A DNA stretch of 64,000 nt from Membranipora membranacea. Taxonomy: Eukaryota > Bryozoa > Gymnolaemata > Cheilostomatida > Membraniporidae. Below are positions 1 through 11,009 of this stretch, in pieces (position 1 is the first letter of the stretch; each line of letters begins with the position of its first letter). The stretch is from positions 10,585,493-10,649,492 of the forward strand of contig OU612071.1 of assembly GCA_914767715.1 (NCBI GenBank). The letters are read 5' to 3'. Both the position numbers and the translations under genes were made by a program. Under the pieces are notes generated by a model. The model did no database searches, had not been told where the DNA came from, and worked only from the letters and a program-made list of their open reading frames with translations.

Positions 1-900
1 TATGCCATCTTCTTGGGAAGAAAGTAAAGACCGCCGAGATACTGCTGTGTAACATTCGGATTAAAGATTACTTATTAGAATCTGTAAGACACACAATTTT
101 ACTACAAGGGTGCAACGGTTTTATAGGGCAGTGAATCAACTATTCGATAGATACTGTGACTTTGCTTTAGCGCAATCAACCCCAAAAGATGCCTCTCCCA
201 CTTGAAATCCGATTCATAGTCTTGTGTTTTTGTTGCCCCTGATTTTGCTTTTGTTGTTCGTTTCCAGTTTAACATGTATTTACCAGGCTTCTCATTATAC
301 TAAAAATTCTAAATCTGTGAGTTTAGTTCAATGTATAACGGTGTGATGGTTGAGTACTTTTTGTCAGCACACAATTATGAAACAACCAAAATAACTACCA
401 TACACTGCTACTTATATACACAGCTGGAAATTGACACATCACGTACAAAAATCATTCATGGTCAATGGCAAAAAAGTTTTGTTTAACTTGGGCATTCAAG
501 CGCATAAAAAATCACACATGAAATAATTGATTGGCAATTATAGTATGCAATTTACTTCAGCGTAACATCATTGGTACATAAATACATCAGAACAGCTTGT
601 GGGATCTCTAGCACTCACAGTTCACAGTCAAGAGAGTGCATTGTTTTAACGAAGTTAATTACAATTTAAGTCAATCAACATAATATTATTGTGGAATGGT
701 CTGACTATTGAATAACACTACCTTTTTTCAAAAGAAGTCAGTGATCAAGTTATACCGGGACTACCCCCTTGAACTCTGTCTTCATGAACTTGAGATGGCT
801 TTGGCATGTCAAAAGGATGAACTCTCAATGCCCACCTCAACAACTACTCTACTCTCAACATAAGGAAAGGAGGAAGAATCCAGGGAGGCCCGGGTTGTGA
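1..900. repeat. Long direct repeat, copy A (partner 11585-12484)
   Basis: This block matches 11585-12484 at a constant offset of 11584. I count about a dozen substitutions and no indel over 900 bases, so roughly 98-99% identity by eye. No long reading frame, primer-binding site or polypurine tract supports an LTR. The left limit is outside the window. Immediately to the right the match drops to roughly 75-80%, but homology continues. Confidence 0.9.
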
Positions 901-1340
901 TTTAAATATACCGTTAAGACAAATCTGAACATGCTGGAGAGGAACAGGGCCGGCTGGCAACAGATGGCAAAAAGTGCACAGCTGGAGATGTATGTTTCGA
1001 CATAACGAAAGACAGTCACTATCAAATCATCAAATCAGCAAATCAATATGATGATGATGCTCAACAGTTTGTCAATCTGAGAATTTTCATCATAGTATTA
1101 GTTAAGGTAGTAGCAGTAGAAGGCAGTTTGGAAATCAATATTACTAACATTGGCATAAGTTGTCTGGATTTGTCAAGTTTTATTACATGCCAAAAAACAA
1201 AACATCAATCTATACAACTTTGATACATGAGCTATTACACTCGGCATCCGCTCCGTCATCTGTCACAGTTGATGGTCCACAAGCATGAGCGCATATTGTT
1301 TTCTGAAACAGAAAATAGTGATAGTATCATCTCAATATTT
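901..1340. other. Paralogous flank with unoccupied TTAA site (1102-1105)
   Basis: This stretch matches 12485-12702 and then, across the TTAA at 1102-1105, continues into 22188-22425. The two matching halves in the other copy are separated by the 9.48-kb element at 12703-22183. The segment is thus the pre-insertion (empty) version of that site. It contains no convincing gene. Confidence 0.8.
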
Positions 1341-1554
1341 TACACAAGATTTCATTTTCATAACACTTATCGGCTTAAACCTCATGTCTACAAACAATCC
1401 TGTCTTTTAAGAAAGCTGTATGTTTATTTGTGCAAGATTAATAAGCCCATGTGTCAAGTGTCATATGAGAGATTGAGATCATTTTTTGCACCTGCCACAT
1501 TATTCACTGAATGATATAACATCTTGTAAAATTATCTTCATCATAGATTAGGCA

Positions 1555-2035
1555 TTGCAATGATTTTCACCATAGGCTTAATAATAAACCTAGACAGGAC
1601 ACTATAAGGGTCATAAGTATTGCATTAATTTGTTGGTGATGTTGTGACATTGGAAAGTACAGCAATAGTGCTATCGTTGATTAACTGTCCAAAATCAAGG
1701 TTTTTGTTGATAACTTGATCAATTTTGATCGGAGAATTACAATAGATTTAGATTATAGATACTAATTTAAGGATAAAAAAAAAGTTGAACAAGAACTAGC
1801 ATCGAATTGATAACAAGATGCTGTGGATTTTAAACCAATTTTCAAATTCGAAATCCAATCAAATTGATCGAGTTGTGAACAATAAACCTGAATTATGGAC
1901 AGTAAATCAATGATAGCCTCATTGCTTCTACACCTTCCAATGACGTTACAACGCCCCACAAGTAAATGCCTCACTTTAGCTGAATATTGTGTCGTGTCTA
2001 GGTTTATTATTGATTCAATGACTGAATTATGTTCT
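1555..2035. repeat. Foldback (hairpin) element with about 170-bp inverted arms
   Basis: The left arm begins at TAATAATAAACCTAGACA near 1580. The right arm ends with the inverse, TGTCTAGGTTTATTATTGA, near 2015. Matching sub-blocks recur in opposite order, including the ACTGTCCA.AAT stretch and GATCAATTTTGATC, with about 120 bp between arms. A third copy of one arm lies at 37400-37590. No coding capacity is evident, so this is a non-autonomous foldback or MITE-like element. It lies in what would be the intron of the minus-strand peptide gene copy at 2070-2132. Confidence 0.7.
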
Positions 2036-2069
2036 ATAACAGGGAAGCTTGATTTAGTTCAATACTTAC

Positions 2070-2132
2070 TGCCTCTATAGTTGCGCCAAGCATAAGCAAG
2101 ACAATTGCTGCAAAAATCATCGAAACTCTCAT
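2070..2132 (-). pseudogene. Signal-peptide exon of an inverted small secreted peptide gene copy
   Basis: On the minus strand an ATG at 2132 opens 21 codons that start MRVSMIFAAIVLLMLGATI and end in EA, immediately followed by a GTAAGTATT donor. Exon length, phase and sequence match exon 1 of the intact gene at 27589-27651. The upstream DNA, including a TATAAAAG box (2549-2542), also matches that gene in inverted orientation. I found no matching second exon between here and position 1; the intron start is occupied by a foldback element. The copy is therefore probably non-functional, unless its second exon lies outside the window or is too diverged to see. The hydrophobic signal sequence has no disabling change, so decay may be recent. 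Confidence 0.65.
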
Positions 2133-2541
2133 GTTCTTTTGTTTAAACAACTATTTCTTCAAAAATAGAGACAATAAAATAACTATTCAATCTTCAGTAC
2201 TGATCTGAGTGATTGCAATGCAAGGACCAAATTTAAGTACTGGCTATATGAATGAATTGATTATGTCTTCCTAGCTCACCAGATGACAAGATTAACTCAA
2301 AAATTTAGACTCTTAACCTCAGAAATTAAGTCTTTCATTGATACTTAGAGGAATAATTCGGTCTGCTTCGAGGATATCTGCATGCCAAAATGTTAGAGTT
2401 GGTTTTATGCTCAGTTCAAGTTAATAAACCAAGTGACTAATAGTCAAAGGATAAAAAATGACTGGTAACTTTCTGCAAGAAGTGTTGTGATGGTGCTTGT
2501 GAGCAGTCAGAGAAGTATGATTATCTTCATTACGATGGCCA

Positions 2542-2549
2542 CTTTTATA
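2542..2549 (-). promoter_or_regulatory. TATA box of the inverted peptide-gene copy
   Basis: TATAAAAG on the minus strand, within a block (about 2440-2790) that is the reverse complement of the promoter region of the intact gene near 26.9-27.24 kb. Conservation of the box in both copies supports it as a core promoter. Confidence 0.55.
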
Positions 2550-2799
2550 GTCATGCTAATGGTATAGACTCCATCACCACAAGGATATCATATCTCTAGG
2601 TTCCTTAGCAAAACAAATATCAGTCATCACTAAATTATGTCAGTTGTCAATGTTATTTAACCAAGTACTGTCTTTTTTCCATAATCATACGACACTTTAT
2701 AATACTTATTCGACATATGGCAGTCTGAAAATATCCACATAATGAGACAAGTGTCCAAAATTTTCATTGGCAACATACCTCACTAGACTTTAATATAGG

Positions 2800-3640
2800 A
2801 ATAAAACTATTGAAATCATTGCTTCCCCATATCAATTGCGGATCTGTTTTTTTTGCAATTTCCTTGTCTAAATAACTCAATTAAAAAAGTGGTAATATTT
2901 CATATTTCTTTTAAAGTTGCAATCACAACATTCTAGATATGACACTAAAAATTGACTTGTCGTCTGTTGTAGGGCAATCTTAAATTGTAAACTGTATCAA
3001 TGGTTACTAAACTGATATGAACCTATCTAATTTAAACTAGTACCAGAAGCTAATATTGATTAGAATAATAAACAAGGGGATGGCGGAGAAAATTATGCAT
3101 TCAGATTGACTTCCATACATAAGAATATAGATTTTAAGTATATAACGATTGAAAGAAAAAGATTTTGAAGTCATTAAAAGTTTTCAATACTTACCTTATC
3201 AGAAAAGATTTTCTGAAGATAATACTGGCCAATAATTTGCATTGTATTCATTTGTACGACAACGATAATGCAGCCTATATATCGTTGTTAGAGTTCTTCT
3301 GAAACAACCTTAAAGACTATTTTTTCGACACGTTCTACATGTTAATAATTTCTGAAGTCAAACTTAAAGAATTGTGGAATAAGGATAGTTACAGGTTCTA
3401 GGTTAGTACAACTGAAACATTTACTAGCTCTACAGGCTGTATGGCAATGCTTTACTAATACTAATGCAAGAATAGAAAAATGTCTTTGTCTTTGAGATTG
3501 GGATGACTGAGGTAATTCTATATAACCTGGGCTCAGGTCTTAAAAATCTATAGAACTCAAACCTTCCATAAAACAAATTTAATCAAAAATCTTTGTTAAA
3601 AATGCTCTGAAATACGACTGTAGTTTGTGTGTGCTTAGCT
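2800..3640. other. AT-rich stretch without recognisable gene
   Basis: Reading frames here are short and stop-rich on both strands. I recognise no domain, repeat unit or RNA gene. Confidence 0.5.
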
Positions 3641-3647
3641 GCCCCCA

Positions 3648-4130
3648 TTAGTACCATTTGATGAATAGTACTGTGCTTCCCTTGTTTGAAGATTTGGCAT
3701 GTGGTTCCAAAACCTTTGCAGGTGCATCTTGATTGGCCCGTAACCGAAACAACCTATTCACCAATGAATCAGCTGGTTTGTTTCCAGAAATGCCAATGTT
3801 TCCTGGCACCTTTTTTAGAAGCGTGAATGTGTGATTTAAGCACATGCACTGCAGCCTGGCTCGATAAAGATAGCATCATTCAGGCCTTCTCAGCAATCAG
3901 ACAATGCTAAAAGCATTTGAGACAGCAGTAATTCAGCTAGGAATACTGTGACTCTTCTTCTGAGGGATTGAAACTCCACTATATCCCGTACAACAGGAGG
4001 ATTATTATTTCTAGTAATGTGTACACCTGATCCAACACCGAGATCATTTTATGAACCATCTGTATAAAACTTGATAATGTTATCCATCGCATAGGTCTTG
4101 TAATGGTAAAAAAAGGATACTTAAACATAT
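3648..4130 (-). pseudogene. Decayed LINE RNase H domain
   Basis: Read on the minus strand from about 4075, the frames give FYTDGS (first catalytic Asp), then LGVGSGVHI, then VTVFLAELLL (catalytic Glu in AE), then a LALSDC segment matching the SDS-type Asp motif, and finally VPGNIGISGNKPAD. That is the normal motif order of the RNase H domain at the end of I/R1/Loa-type non-LTR retrotransposon ORF2 proteins. At least two in-frame stops and one frameshift interrupt it, so it is dead. The same relic recurs in each 1.44-kb unit at 22.4-26.7 kb. Sequence up to about 4650 may be the preceding linker, but I see no reverse transcriptase core there. The assignment to RNase H is firm; the LINE clade is not determined. 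Confidence 0.75.
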
Positions 4131-4849
4131 CCTTATTGCTGTACATCAGGTTAGTAAATTGAAATGCCATCTGTCAAATATTAATATTATCTTTTCAATA
4201 ATTGGGCTATAAAGACAGAAATGGTTTACAAATAGATTCACAATTGAGATGGGAAAATGATGATTTGAATGAAGCGCTCTTGACTCTTGACTGGAAGCTA
4301 CTACAATATTTTATCATGAATCGACAATCCTGAGGGGTGATGCGTATACTTTTTGTACATTAACTAACATGCCCATAATCATCCATCTTTCGTTGTTGTT
4401 GTCATTATAGGATATAGCATGCAGCAAGAAAACTTACTCTTTTCTCAAAGAACAGATATTTGTCATTTTTATCATACTGGAACAGTGTACACTCGAATCC
4501 ATCCGTCAAAACTTGTTCTGTCTACTCAGCAAAGGATATGGTTCGTCCATCGGTGCCACCAATGCAATTGATACACTCTTTGTTTTCTATTTTATACATT
4601 AGGACGTTGCAGACTGATATACGATGCTTAACAGTGTTCAACCTTTGAAGATCTGAATCAGGATGAACCGTAGTCTATCTTGCGATATTTAAAGGAAAAT
4701 GTGAATGGTACAAAATGAAATTAAACTAGAAACAGTAATTTTTTTAATCAACAAAATAATATTTGCAGGCAAATATGAAGGAATTCAACCAATCATATCG
4801 AATATCGAGGTCAGGTGACATCATAATTGTTGGTCTCAAAGGATTCAGT

Positions 4850-5170
4850 ATATGCCAAAACCCCCATATCCCAAGTTTTCACTCAATTGCATGATAAGAA
4901 CTGTTAATCGGCAACAAAATCCTGTTCATGGTGGCCATATTGGATTCGGGTCACATGACATCAAAAATGATGATGTCATAAGATTCGGGATGTGTCATAA
5001 CCCTCATATTCCAAGTTTTAACTCAATCGCATGATAAGAATTGTTAATCGGCAGCTATTAACTGTATATGGCGGCCATATTTGATTTCGGGGGTCATGTG
5101 ACATGAAAAGCGATGATGTCATAAGATTCGGTGTATGTCAAAAGCCCCATATCCCAAGTTTTAACTCAAT
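4850..5170 (+). repeat. 142-bp tandem repeat, about 2.3 copies
   Basis: The motif CCCCATATCCCAAGTTTT recurs near 4861, 5003 (as CCTCATATTCCAAG) and 5145. It is linked to ATCGCATGATAAGAA, a GGCCATATTGGATTCGGG stretch and GATGATGTCATAAG. One further unit lies at 7380-7530, after the second copy of the following block. Confidence 0.75.
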
Positions 5171-5171
5171 C

Positions 5172-5640
5172 GGTCCAACACCTCTATTTATTTCCCCATT
5201 GCTCTACATGCAAACTATGTTGACTTGTCACCTCAATAGGCCTGCTTCAGGTTCTTTCAATTCTTTAACCAGACCACTCAAAATGATGGTATGCTTCTTC
5301 TCTTTTATATTTCTGGCTGTGGGTTGAAAATTCGTTGTCAGAATTATTCAGTGGCCCCATATGTAAGACCATTGCATTTTTCACACATTTCCGGTCTAAT
5401 TTTCATTAGCCAAACGTATGCATTGATCTTCCTAATATGATTTTGCAAAAAGAATTTCAAACTTTAATTCAATAAATTTCCATTGCAAATACACCTGACA
5501 ATATCAACAGGGTTCAATATCACTGATAGAAGTGCTTTTGAATTGGCTACACCCTCATTTGTCATCAGCATACTAATCATTTTATTTTGGAGGATGGGTG
5601 CAACAAGTTGACCTTCACCCAATTACAGGTGTATTACCTT
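5172..5640 (+). repeat. Direct repeat B, first copy (partner 6958-7373)
   Basis: Starting at GGTCCAACACCTCTATTTAT, this block reappears at 6958 with very few changes apart from an internal deletion near 5410-5460. Both copies adjoin 142-bp repeat units, on opposite sides. A small ORF in each is conserved only because the DNA is nearly identical; I do not regard it as a gene. Confidence 0.85.
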
Positions 5641-6239
5641 ATAGTGACCGGACTGACGGTAACAGGTCTTCAAAGTTGGTCATATAAGACCTCTGTTGGT
5701 GTGCTAGCATGGCGCGAAGTTTGAGGGCGATCCATCCATAGCGTGACTGGCCACGGCCATTTGACCATAAGACCGTTGCCCTCAAAACTCACCTTGTCAG
5801 GCTTTGCTCCCTTATTGGTCTCTAAAATGGTATCTTGCTTAGGTTGCAGCTTACAGATATACAATGTTCATGACCATCAGCGGCAAAGTCTGCAGCGACA
5901 GCTCAGGTTGTCTACAGACATAAGACAGAAGAGATGTTAAGCTAAAGTGTGACGTATACATGTCATTTGGAAGTAACTTTTCCTTGTCAAGCGGGGAGAT
6001 AACTTCAAATAATGACCCATTGACTGAAGACATAGGTGTTTATTGAGTAATGGGGTGGGGTTTTGACCTTTGAAAATGCATTCAAGGAGACACTCAATAA
6101 TTCAACACGCTTAAACCTAGTTAAAGTCTTATTAAGAAGAAGAGAGAACAAGTAAGGACTTGCCCGACAGGTACAAATTCATGTGCTGTATGCACCACAC
6201 GAGGTGTTTTATGAGGTTAAGAGATAGTAAAGTCATATT

Positions 6240-6690
6240 GATTGAGGATTGGGGTGTAATATTGGGGTTTGGGGTTGGCAGCCTGAGGTGTGTGAGCCAA
6301 ATTTGGGGTCAGCCTTTTGGGTTTAGGGGTCAGGTTCGGGATCAAAATTCGGGGTTTGCGGGTTGAAATTTGGATTTTGCAGCCTACACTTTGGGGTTCA
6401 CGGCCTACTTCCTGGGGTTTTGGGGTCAAAAACAAGGGTTTGGGGTTTAGGGGTCAGTTTTTGGGGTTTTGGGGGTCATTTTTTGGGGTTTGAGGGTCAA
6501 TATTTTGGGTTTGCAGCTCGCAGTTTGGGGTTTGCAGCTCACAGTGGGGAGTTTGCGGCATGAATGAAGTTTTGGGTTTGCAGCTCGCATTTTGCGGTTT
6601 GTAGCTCGAAATTTTAGGTTTGCAGCTGATAGTTTGGGGTTTTTGGGGTTCAAACGCGGATTCAGGGGTCAACAGTTGAGTTGGGGTTCA
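6240..6690 (+). repeat. G-rich degenerate tandem block (TTTGGGGTTT-like)
   Basis: About 450 bases with dozens of GGGG runs spaced by T-rich and TTTGCAGCTCGCA-type spacers. The plus strand is strongly G-biased. Open frames on the opposite strand (repeating P-K-P-Q-T) are by-products of the repeat. The motif resembles telomere-like G-repeats but is too degenerate and internal to be a telomere. Confidence 0.75.
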
Positions 6691-6957
6691 ACACAACGAC
6701 ATGTTGCTCAACTAACCCATCACTCTTTTCCAACACATATCTTCTTAGTACCAATGTGAATATGTTAACCTAGTTCATACAGAACAAGCCACCAGCCCCC
6801 CCCCCCTACCCAACCTTACCGGTGCCCACCAGTGTCACTAACCTTTAGATGTTCCATTACCTACCCAGCCAGGTCACTCAATAATGTTTTTCCTTTATAG
6901 TTGCTATATTTACTGCAATCAGCTAATGGTGCAAGTTGTCTGCTAGTGCTACTATTA

Positions 6958-7373
6958 GGTCCAACACCTCTATTTATTTCCCCATTGCTTTACATGCAAA
7001 CTATGTTGACTTGTCACCTCAATAGGCCTGCTTCAGGATCTTTCAATTCTTTAACCAGACCACTCAAAATGATGGTATGCTTCTTCTCTTTTATATTTCT
7101 GGCTGTGGGTTGAAAATTCGTTGTCAGAATTTTTCAGTGGCCCCATATGTAAGACCATTGCATTTTTCACACATTTCCGGTCTAATTTTCATTAGCCAAA
7201 CTTTAATTCAATAAATTACCATTGCAAATACACCTGACAATATTAACGGGTTCAATATCACTGATAGAAGTGCTTTTGAATTGGCTACACCCTCATTATT
7301 GTCATCAGCATACTAATCATTTTATTTTGGAGGATGGGTGCAACAAGTTGAACTTCACCCAATTACAGGTGTT
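6958..7373 (+). repeat. Direct repeat B, second copy
   Basis: Nearly identical to 5172-5640, lacking about 50 bases present in the first copy. It is followed at 7380-7530 by a single unit of the 142-bp repeat. Confidence 0.85.
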
Positions 7374-7734
7374 TTACCATCGCATAATAAGAACTGTTGA
7401 TCGGCAGCCACTTCCTGTTTGTGGCTGGCATCTTGTGTATCGGGTCTTGTGACATGAAAATTGATGATGTCATAAGGTTCGGTGTGTGTCAAAACCCCCA
7501 TATCCCAAGTTTTAACTCAATCGCATGATCTGTTCCCAAGATATCACCAAAATAAAAGCGAAAAAAGATCCTCAACTAATTAGTGTAATTAGCAAATATC
7601 ACATCACATTTCAAAAATTCATTTCGCAATTTCTCATCTAAACATATGGAGCTATGTTGTGACCAAGTTACAGGAAATTCTGCCTGGTAGTTCTTGACTT
7701 ATAAAAACCTAACGAAGTGTTGCGAGACGAATAG

Positions 7735-8165
7735 TAATAATAAACTCAACTAAAACAAGAGTTATACAACTAAAAGTTGTATGACTAATAATAATAATGA
7801 CAATGTCAACTAAAACAAAAGTCATACAACTAAAAGTTGTATGACTAATAAACCCTACCAAAACAAGAGTAATACAACTTTCTTGTATTCCTCATAATAA
7901 ACTCAACTAAAACAAAAGTCATACAACTAAAATTTGTTTGACTAATGGTAATAAACTCAACTAAAACAAAAGAAATACAACTTTGTTGTATTCCTAATAA
8001 TAATAAACTCAACTAAAACAAAAGTCACACAACTAAAAGTTGTATGACTAATAATAATAAAAATAATAAACCCTACAAAAACAAGAGGAATACAACTTTG
8101 TTGTATTCCTAATAAAAATAATAAAACCTACTAAAACAAGAGGAATACAACTTTCTTGTATTCCT
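7735..8165. repeat. AT-rich palindromic tandem array
   Basis: Units of roughly 55-65 bases repeat the frame CTCAACTAAAACAA followed by a palindrome such as TACAACTAAAAGTTGTA and then ATGACTAATAATAATAA. At least eight units vary in the palindrome. The stem-loops are a constant feature of each unit. Confidence 0.8.
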
Positions 8166-8169
8166 AATT

Positions 8170-8693
8170 AAGTTTTAAGTAGGGCATGCACCATTTTTTA
8201 TACGTATGCTATACAAAAAAGTGTATAAGAGGAAAGCACAGTACAGTTGTGTCACGAGGATTGCAATGAGTGAGGGAGGACGCTGAGCCTGTATCAAATA
8301 ACCTATAGCTTTCAGCGTAAAGTGTTTATTTATGTATGTTAGTAAGCTGTTAATGTTAATTCAAACTGCAAACTGTCAAAATATTATTATTGAAACTTTT
8401 ATAGTGTTGTCATTGGGACCGGAAATTGCGCAAAAGATAAATCCCGTGATCGTGTGGGGAAGTGATGATTGGAATAGTTGTTGGCTCAATTACTATGCCA
8501 ATAAAAGTTTTTGACACTTGTCACATTATGTGGATATTTTCAAACTGCCAGATGTCAAATAATTGATATTAAGTTTCGTGTGATTGGGCAAAAAATACAG
8601 TACTTTGTTTAATGACATCGACGACTGACATAATTTAGTGATGATTGATATTGGTTTCCCTAAGTTGAAGTTTCGTGATGTGATATCCACCCG
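8170..8693 (+). other. Copy-1 version of the 26.56-27.1 kb segment
   Basis: Begins at GCATGCACCATTTTTTATA and matches 26560-27100 with moderate divergence, ending near GATGTGATATCCACCC. In the other copy about 1.4 kb (promoter, signal-peptide exon and intron) follows before exon 2. Here exon 2 follows at once, so that part has been deleted. No gene is predicted within the block. Confidence 0.7.
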
Positions 8694-8759
8694 GTAACTA
8701 AAACAGATAATGGAGGGTTCGGAGAGTGTAATACAACATGTGTTGTTGTAAAAGATTGA
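8694..8759 (+). pseudogene. Exon-2 relic of the small secreted peptide gene
   Basis: The frame reads VTKTDNGGFGECNTTC followed by VVVKD and a stop. It aligns with the second exon of the intact gene at 28482-28577, whose core is VKTDDGGFGACEIVC. The second C-x3-C pair is kept, while the residues between and after the cysteines differ. The signal-peptide exon, its promoter and the start of exon 2, including the first two cysteines, are missing. The downstream sequence (GATTGACATGTTGCTTAATTG) matches the intact gene's 3' UTR, so the origin is clear. It cannot be expressed as a secreted peptide as it stands. Confidence 0.7.
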
Positions 8760-8829
8760 CATGTTGCTTAATTGAGAAAAAAGAATAAGACTTGTTGAAC
8801 TCAGCAACACTGCCTTCTAATGCTGCGAC

Positions 8830-9029
8830 TGGTTACTGTTTCCAGCTTCAACCAAGGAGAAAGGACTATAATTTAGTCTTGCTTAGAATCTGTTATATAT
8901 TGTTTGTTCGCTAAACCACTGTGTAACTCTGTTACATTGTACGGATGTTTTTAAACTGCTATATGTAAACAAATTGTTGTCGATACTGTCATAATAAGGA
9001 TAACACACTGAAACTCAAGTTGTGAACCT
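8830..9029. other. No gene recognised
   Basis: Short stretch of AT-rich sequence between the peptide-gene relic and the following open frames. Confidence 0.4.
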
Positions 9030-9573
9030 TTGTTAATTATTAAACTTATGAAATTTGCTCCAAATAATTTCGAACAACCAAAACAATTACAAGTACTGCT
9101 GTATCACCTGATCAATGATATAATCCTATACACAGCTTCGCTGGAGAACAATGCTAGGCACTTAAGCAAATCTTACAAGCTGTCTTTAAATGCTCAAGAA
9201 TTCAATTGTCTAAATCGAACAATTTCCTCTAATGGCAATGTTACAATACTACAGGTGTCACTGTCTCATCACAGGCAAGGAACTATGTTATCTATTTAGA
9301 AAGGGTCACCCTAGAGTAAATCACCATTCAAGAAGAGTTCCCAAGTGCGCAGTGCCGAGAAGCATAAGAACCAAACTCCGCCCTGCCAACAAGCTGGTTA
9401 AATCGCCGTCCACAATTAAATCACGAGGGGGAAATGGTCCCAACCTGGGCCAAGTGATGCTAGAATTCCGGGCAAACCTGGCAGAAAAATATCCTGTTTC
9501 AGTTTACAACCAAATATTAAAAAATTATCTGAAAAAAAATACGATAATTCCCCTAACATCACTTGAAAAATGA
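9030..9573 (+). pseudogene. Two overlapping open frames, unknown protein remnant
   Basis: An 89-codon frame (9030-9299) overlaps a 113-codon frame (9232-9573). The second is Lys/Arg-rich (PRSIRTKLRPANKLVKSP) and ends in a helical-looking tail with the segment GQVMLEFRANLAEKYPVSVY. The base composition of the second frame is richer in GC than the surroundings, which suggests real coding origin. A GTGTCACTG..CATCACAG pair at 9255-9275 could join the frames by splicing. I recognise no family. It may belong with the decayed ORFs at 10.06-11.0 kb. It could equally be chance. Confidence 0.3.
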
Positions 9574-10059
9574 AAACTGACTCTAAGTCAATATCGGATA
9601 TGGATACAACCTATCACTTTCTGCTTGAAGAATGATCTGTTTCACCGAAAGCCTGTACTGCTGGTTGAATATCTTTTGTAGGGAAGATTTATAATTGTTA
9701 CTGCGATATGAACGAGATGTTCGCCGAAAGTTGCAGCTGCTGAGATAAGAAATATCCTCTGTAGGGTGGTGTATTTCGCTGTTAATGCGTACTATGCTGT
9801 AGTACTTCGTGGCTTAAACTTGGTAGAACAAGGTTTTTCACCAGAAGTTTGAACTGTTTGTGGTGAAATGTCTAGTCAAAGGCTCCTACTGCTTAGGAAA
9901 CTTCTTAGTCGCCAGAGACATCACTGTTACTTCGAAGAAATCCTCGTTAGAGTCAGTAGATCTCACTGCGCGGAGAAGTCATCTTAGTGTTGGTAGATCT
10001 CACTGCTCGGTAGTATAATATAGGTTTTACAAAGTAGTATTCAGACAGATAGAGTAAAT

Positions 10060-11009
10060 ATGTCTGATGACAGTTGTAATAATGAGGCTTGGCAAACCGG
10101 AGTTTCAGTCTTGCAGCAAGCAAGTGATTTATGTGATGAAATCAAAAACATCAGTTTGTCTATCGTTGATTACCTGAGCATGTTTGATAATTTTGGTTTC
10201 TCTGTTGATACAATTATTAGGGCCCTCAACTTTGATTTAGCCACGATATTGGCCCAAGCTTCTGACCTTGAGGTTTTATGCTCCACTCATGGCCTTAATC
10301 TGCAAGAAAACCTACTCCCCAAAGTACAGAACTTTTAGGAGAAAGCAAATTCCCTGAGAGCTGACCTCGAAACAGGACTATATAGAATAGGAGAGGGCTG
10401 CAGAGGCAGCACAAGCTTTGGCCATAGAGCGTTTTAAACAGTTCCAAGCGGAAAGGGAGGCTAAGAAAAACAAAAAGTAGGTATCATCCCTGTCGCTCCC
10501 CTCTCTCAGCCTCAGACACCGCCAATCGCCACGACAAATGAGGTTATCCCTAGAACTACTGCAGAGGAGATAATAATGGACACGCCAACCAGTAAATCTC
10601 TGGAAACTGTAGAAGATATAGCCTATCCGTTCCCTTCATGAGCAGTCTTTTGCTGCAAAATCACTACCAGACCAGGATGTGTCCAAAGTCGACTGATATC
10701 AGAGCAATAAATAATACTGTCAAATCCAGTCTCACAATCTCAGTTTCCATTAAAGATGATGTGGAGGTAGATGTGGCAAGTGTACAGGTCATAGACTCAA
10801 TTCCTATGAATCCATCCCATTTGGATAAACCAAACGATGATAAAAATGTGAATTCGTTGAATCAAAATTTTGATCTCTCAACTGAAAGAGTTGTGTGGGC
10901 CATAGAAGCCATGTCACTCAAACCTGCAACTCAAAGCCCTAAAGTTAAACCTTGGCCTACCCCTAAGCCGATTGCTAAAAGGGAGAGGTGTAGAACTGAG
11001 CTCAACTAA
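10060..11009 (+). pseudogene. Frameshifted coiled-coil, proline-rich protein remnant
   Basis: From ATG 10060 a 92-codon frame runs to a TAG at 10336. Reading on past it gives EKANSLRADLETGLYRIGE. After a frame change come ERAAEAAQALAIERFKQF and EREAKKNKK, an alanine/glutamate-rich coiled-coil-like segment. A further shift gives a Pro/Thr-rich stretch (VAPLSQPQTPPIATTNEV), and a last frame runs to 11009 with KVKPWPTPKPIAKRER near its end. Four frames thus join into one plausible ancestral protein of roughly 300 residues: N-terminal helical region, charged coiled coil, then an acidic and proline-rich tail. The layout resembles a retroelement Gag or ORF1, but no zinc knuckle or enzyme motif is visible, so the origin is open. 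Confidence 0.45.

Larger units (their letters stand above)
4730..8166. mobile_element. 3.4-kb composite insertion interrupting a paralogous segment
   Basis: In the copies at 22.4-26.7 kb, the sequence ending GCAAAATTAAA runs directly into TTTAGTTTTTAGTGGGGATGC. Here the equivalents lie at about 4725 and 8170, so the DNA between them is extra. It contains a 142-bp tandem repeat, a long direct repeat (5172-5640 and 6958-7373), a G-rich block and an AT-rich palindromic tandem array. AATTA occurs at both edges and may be a target duplication. No transposase was recognised. It may be one repeat-rich non-autonomous element or nested insertions. Confidence 0.55.

Noticed and set aside
5103-5327. Small protein shared by 5103-5327 and 6901-7113
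   Set aside because: The identical tail comes from the DNA direct repeat. The upstream parts differ, and there is no sign of a promoter or codon-level conservation.
6217-6672. Pro/Lys/Gln-rich proteins on the minus strand of the G-rich block
   Set aside because: The frames exist only because the DNA repeat lacks stops in those phases. Several overlapping frames give the same artefact.
6240-6690. Internal telomere
   Set aside because: Units are degenerate, mixed with TTTGCAGCTC spacers, and not the TTAGGG type expected for most animals.
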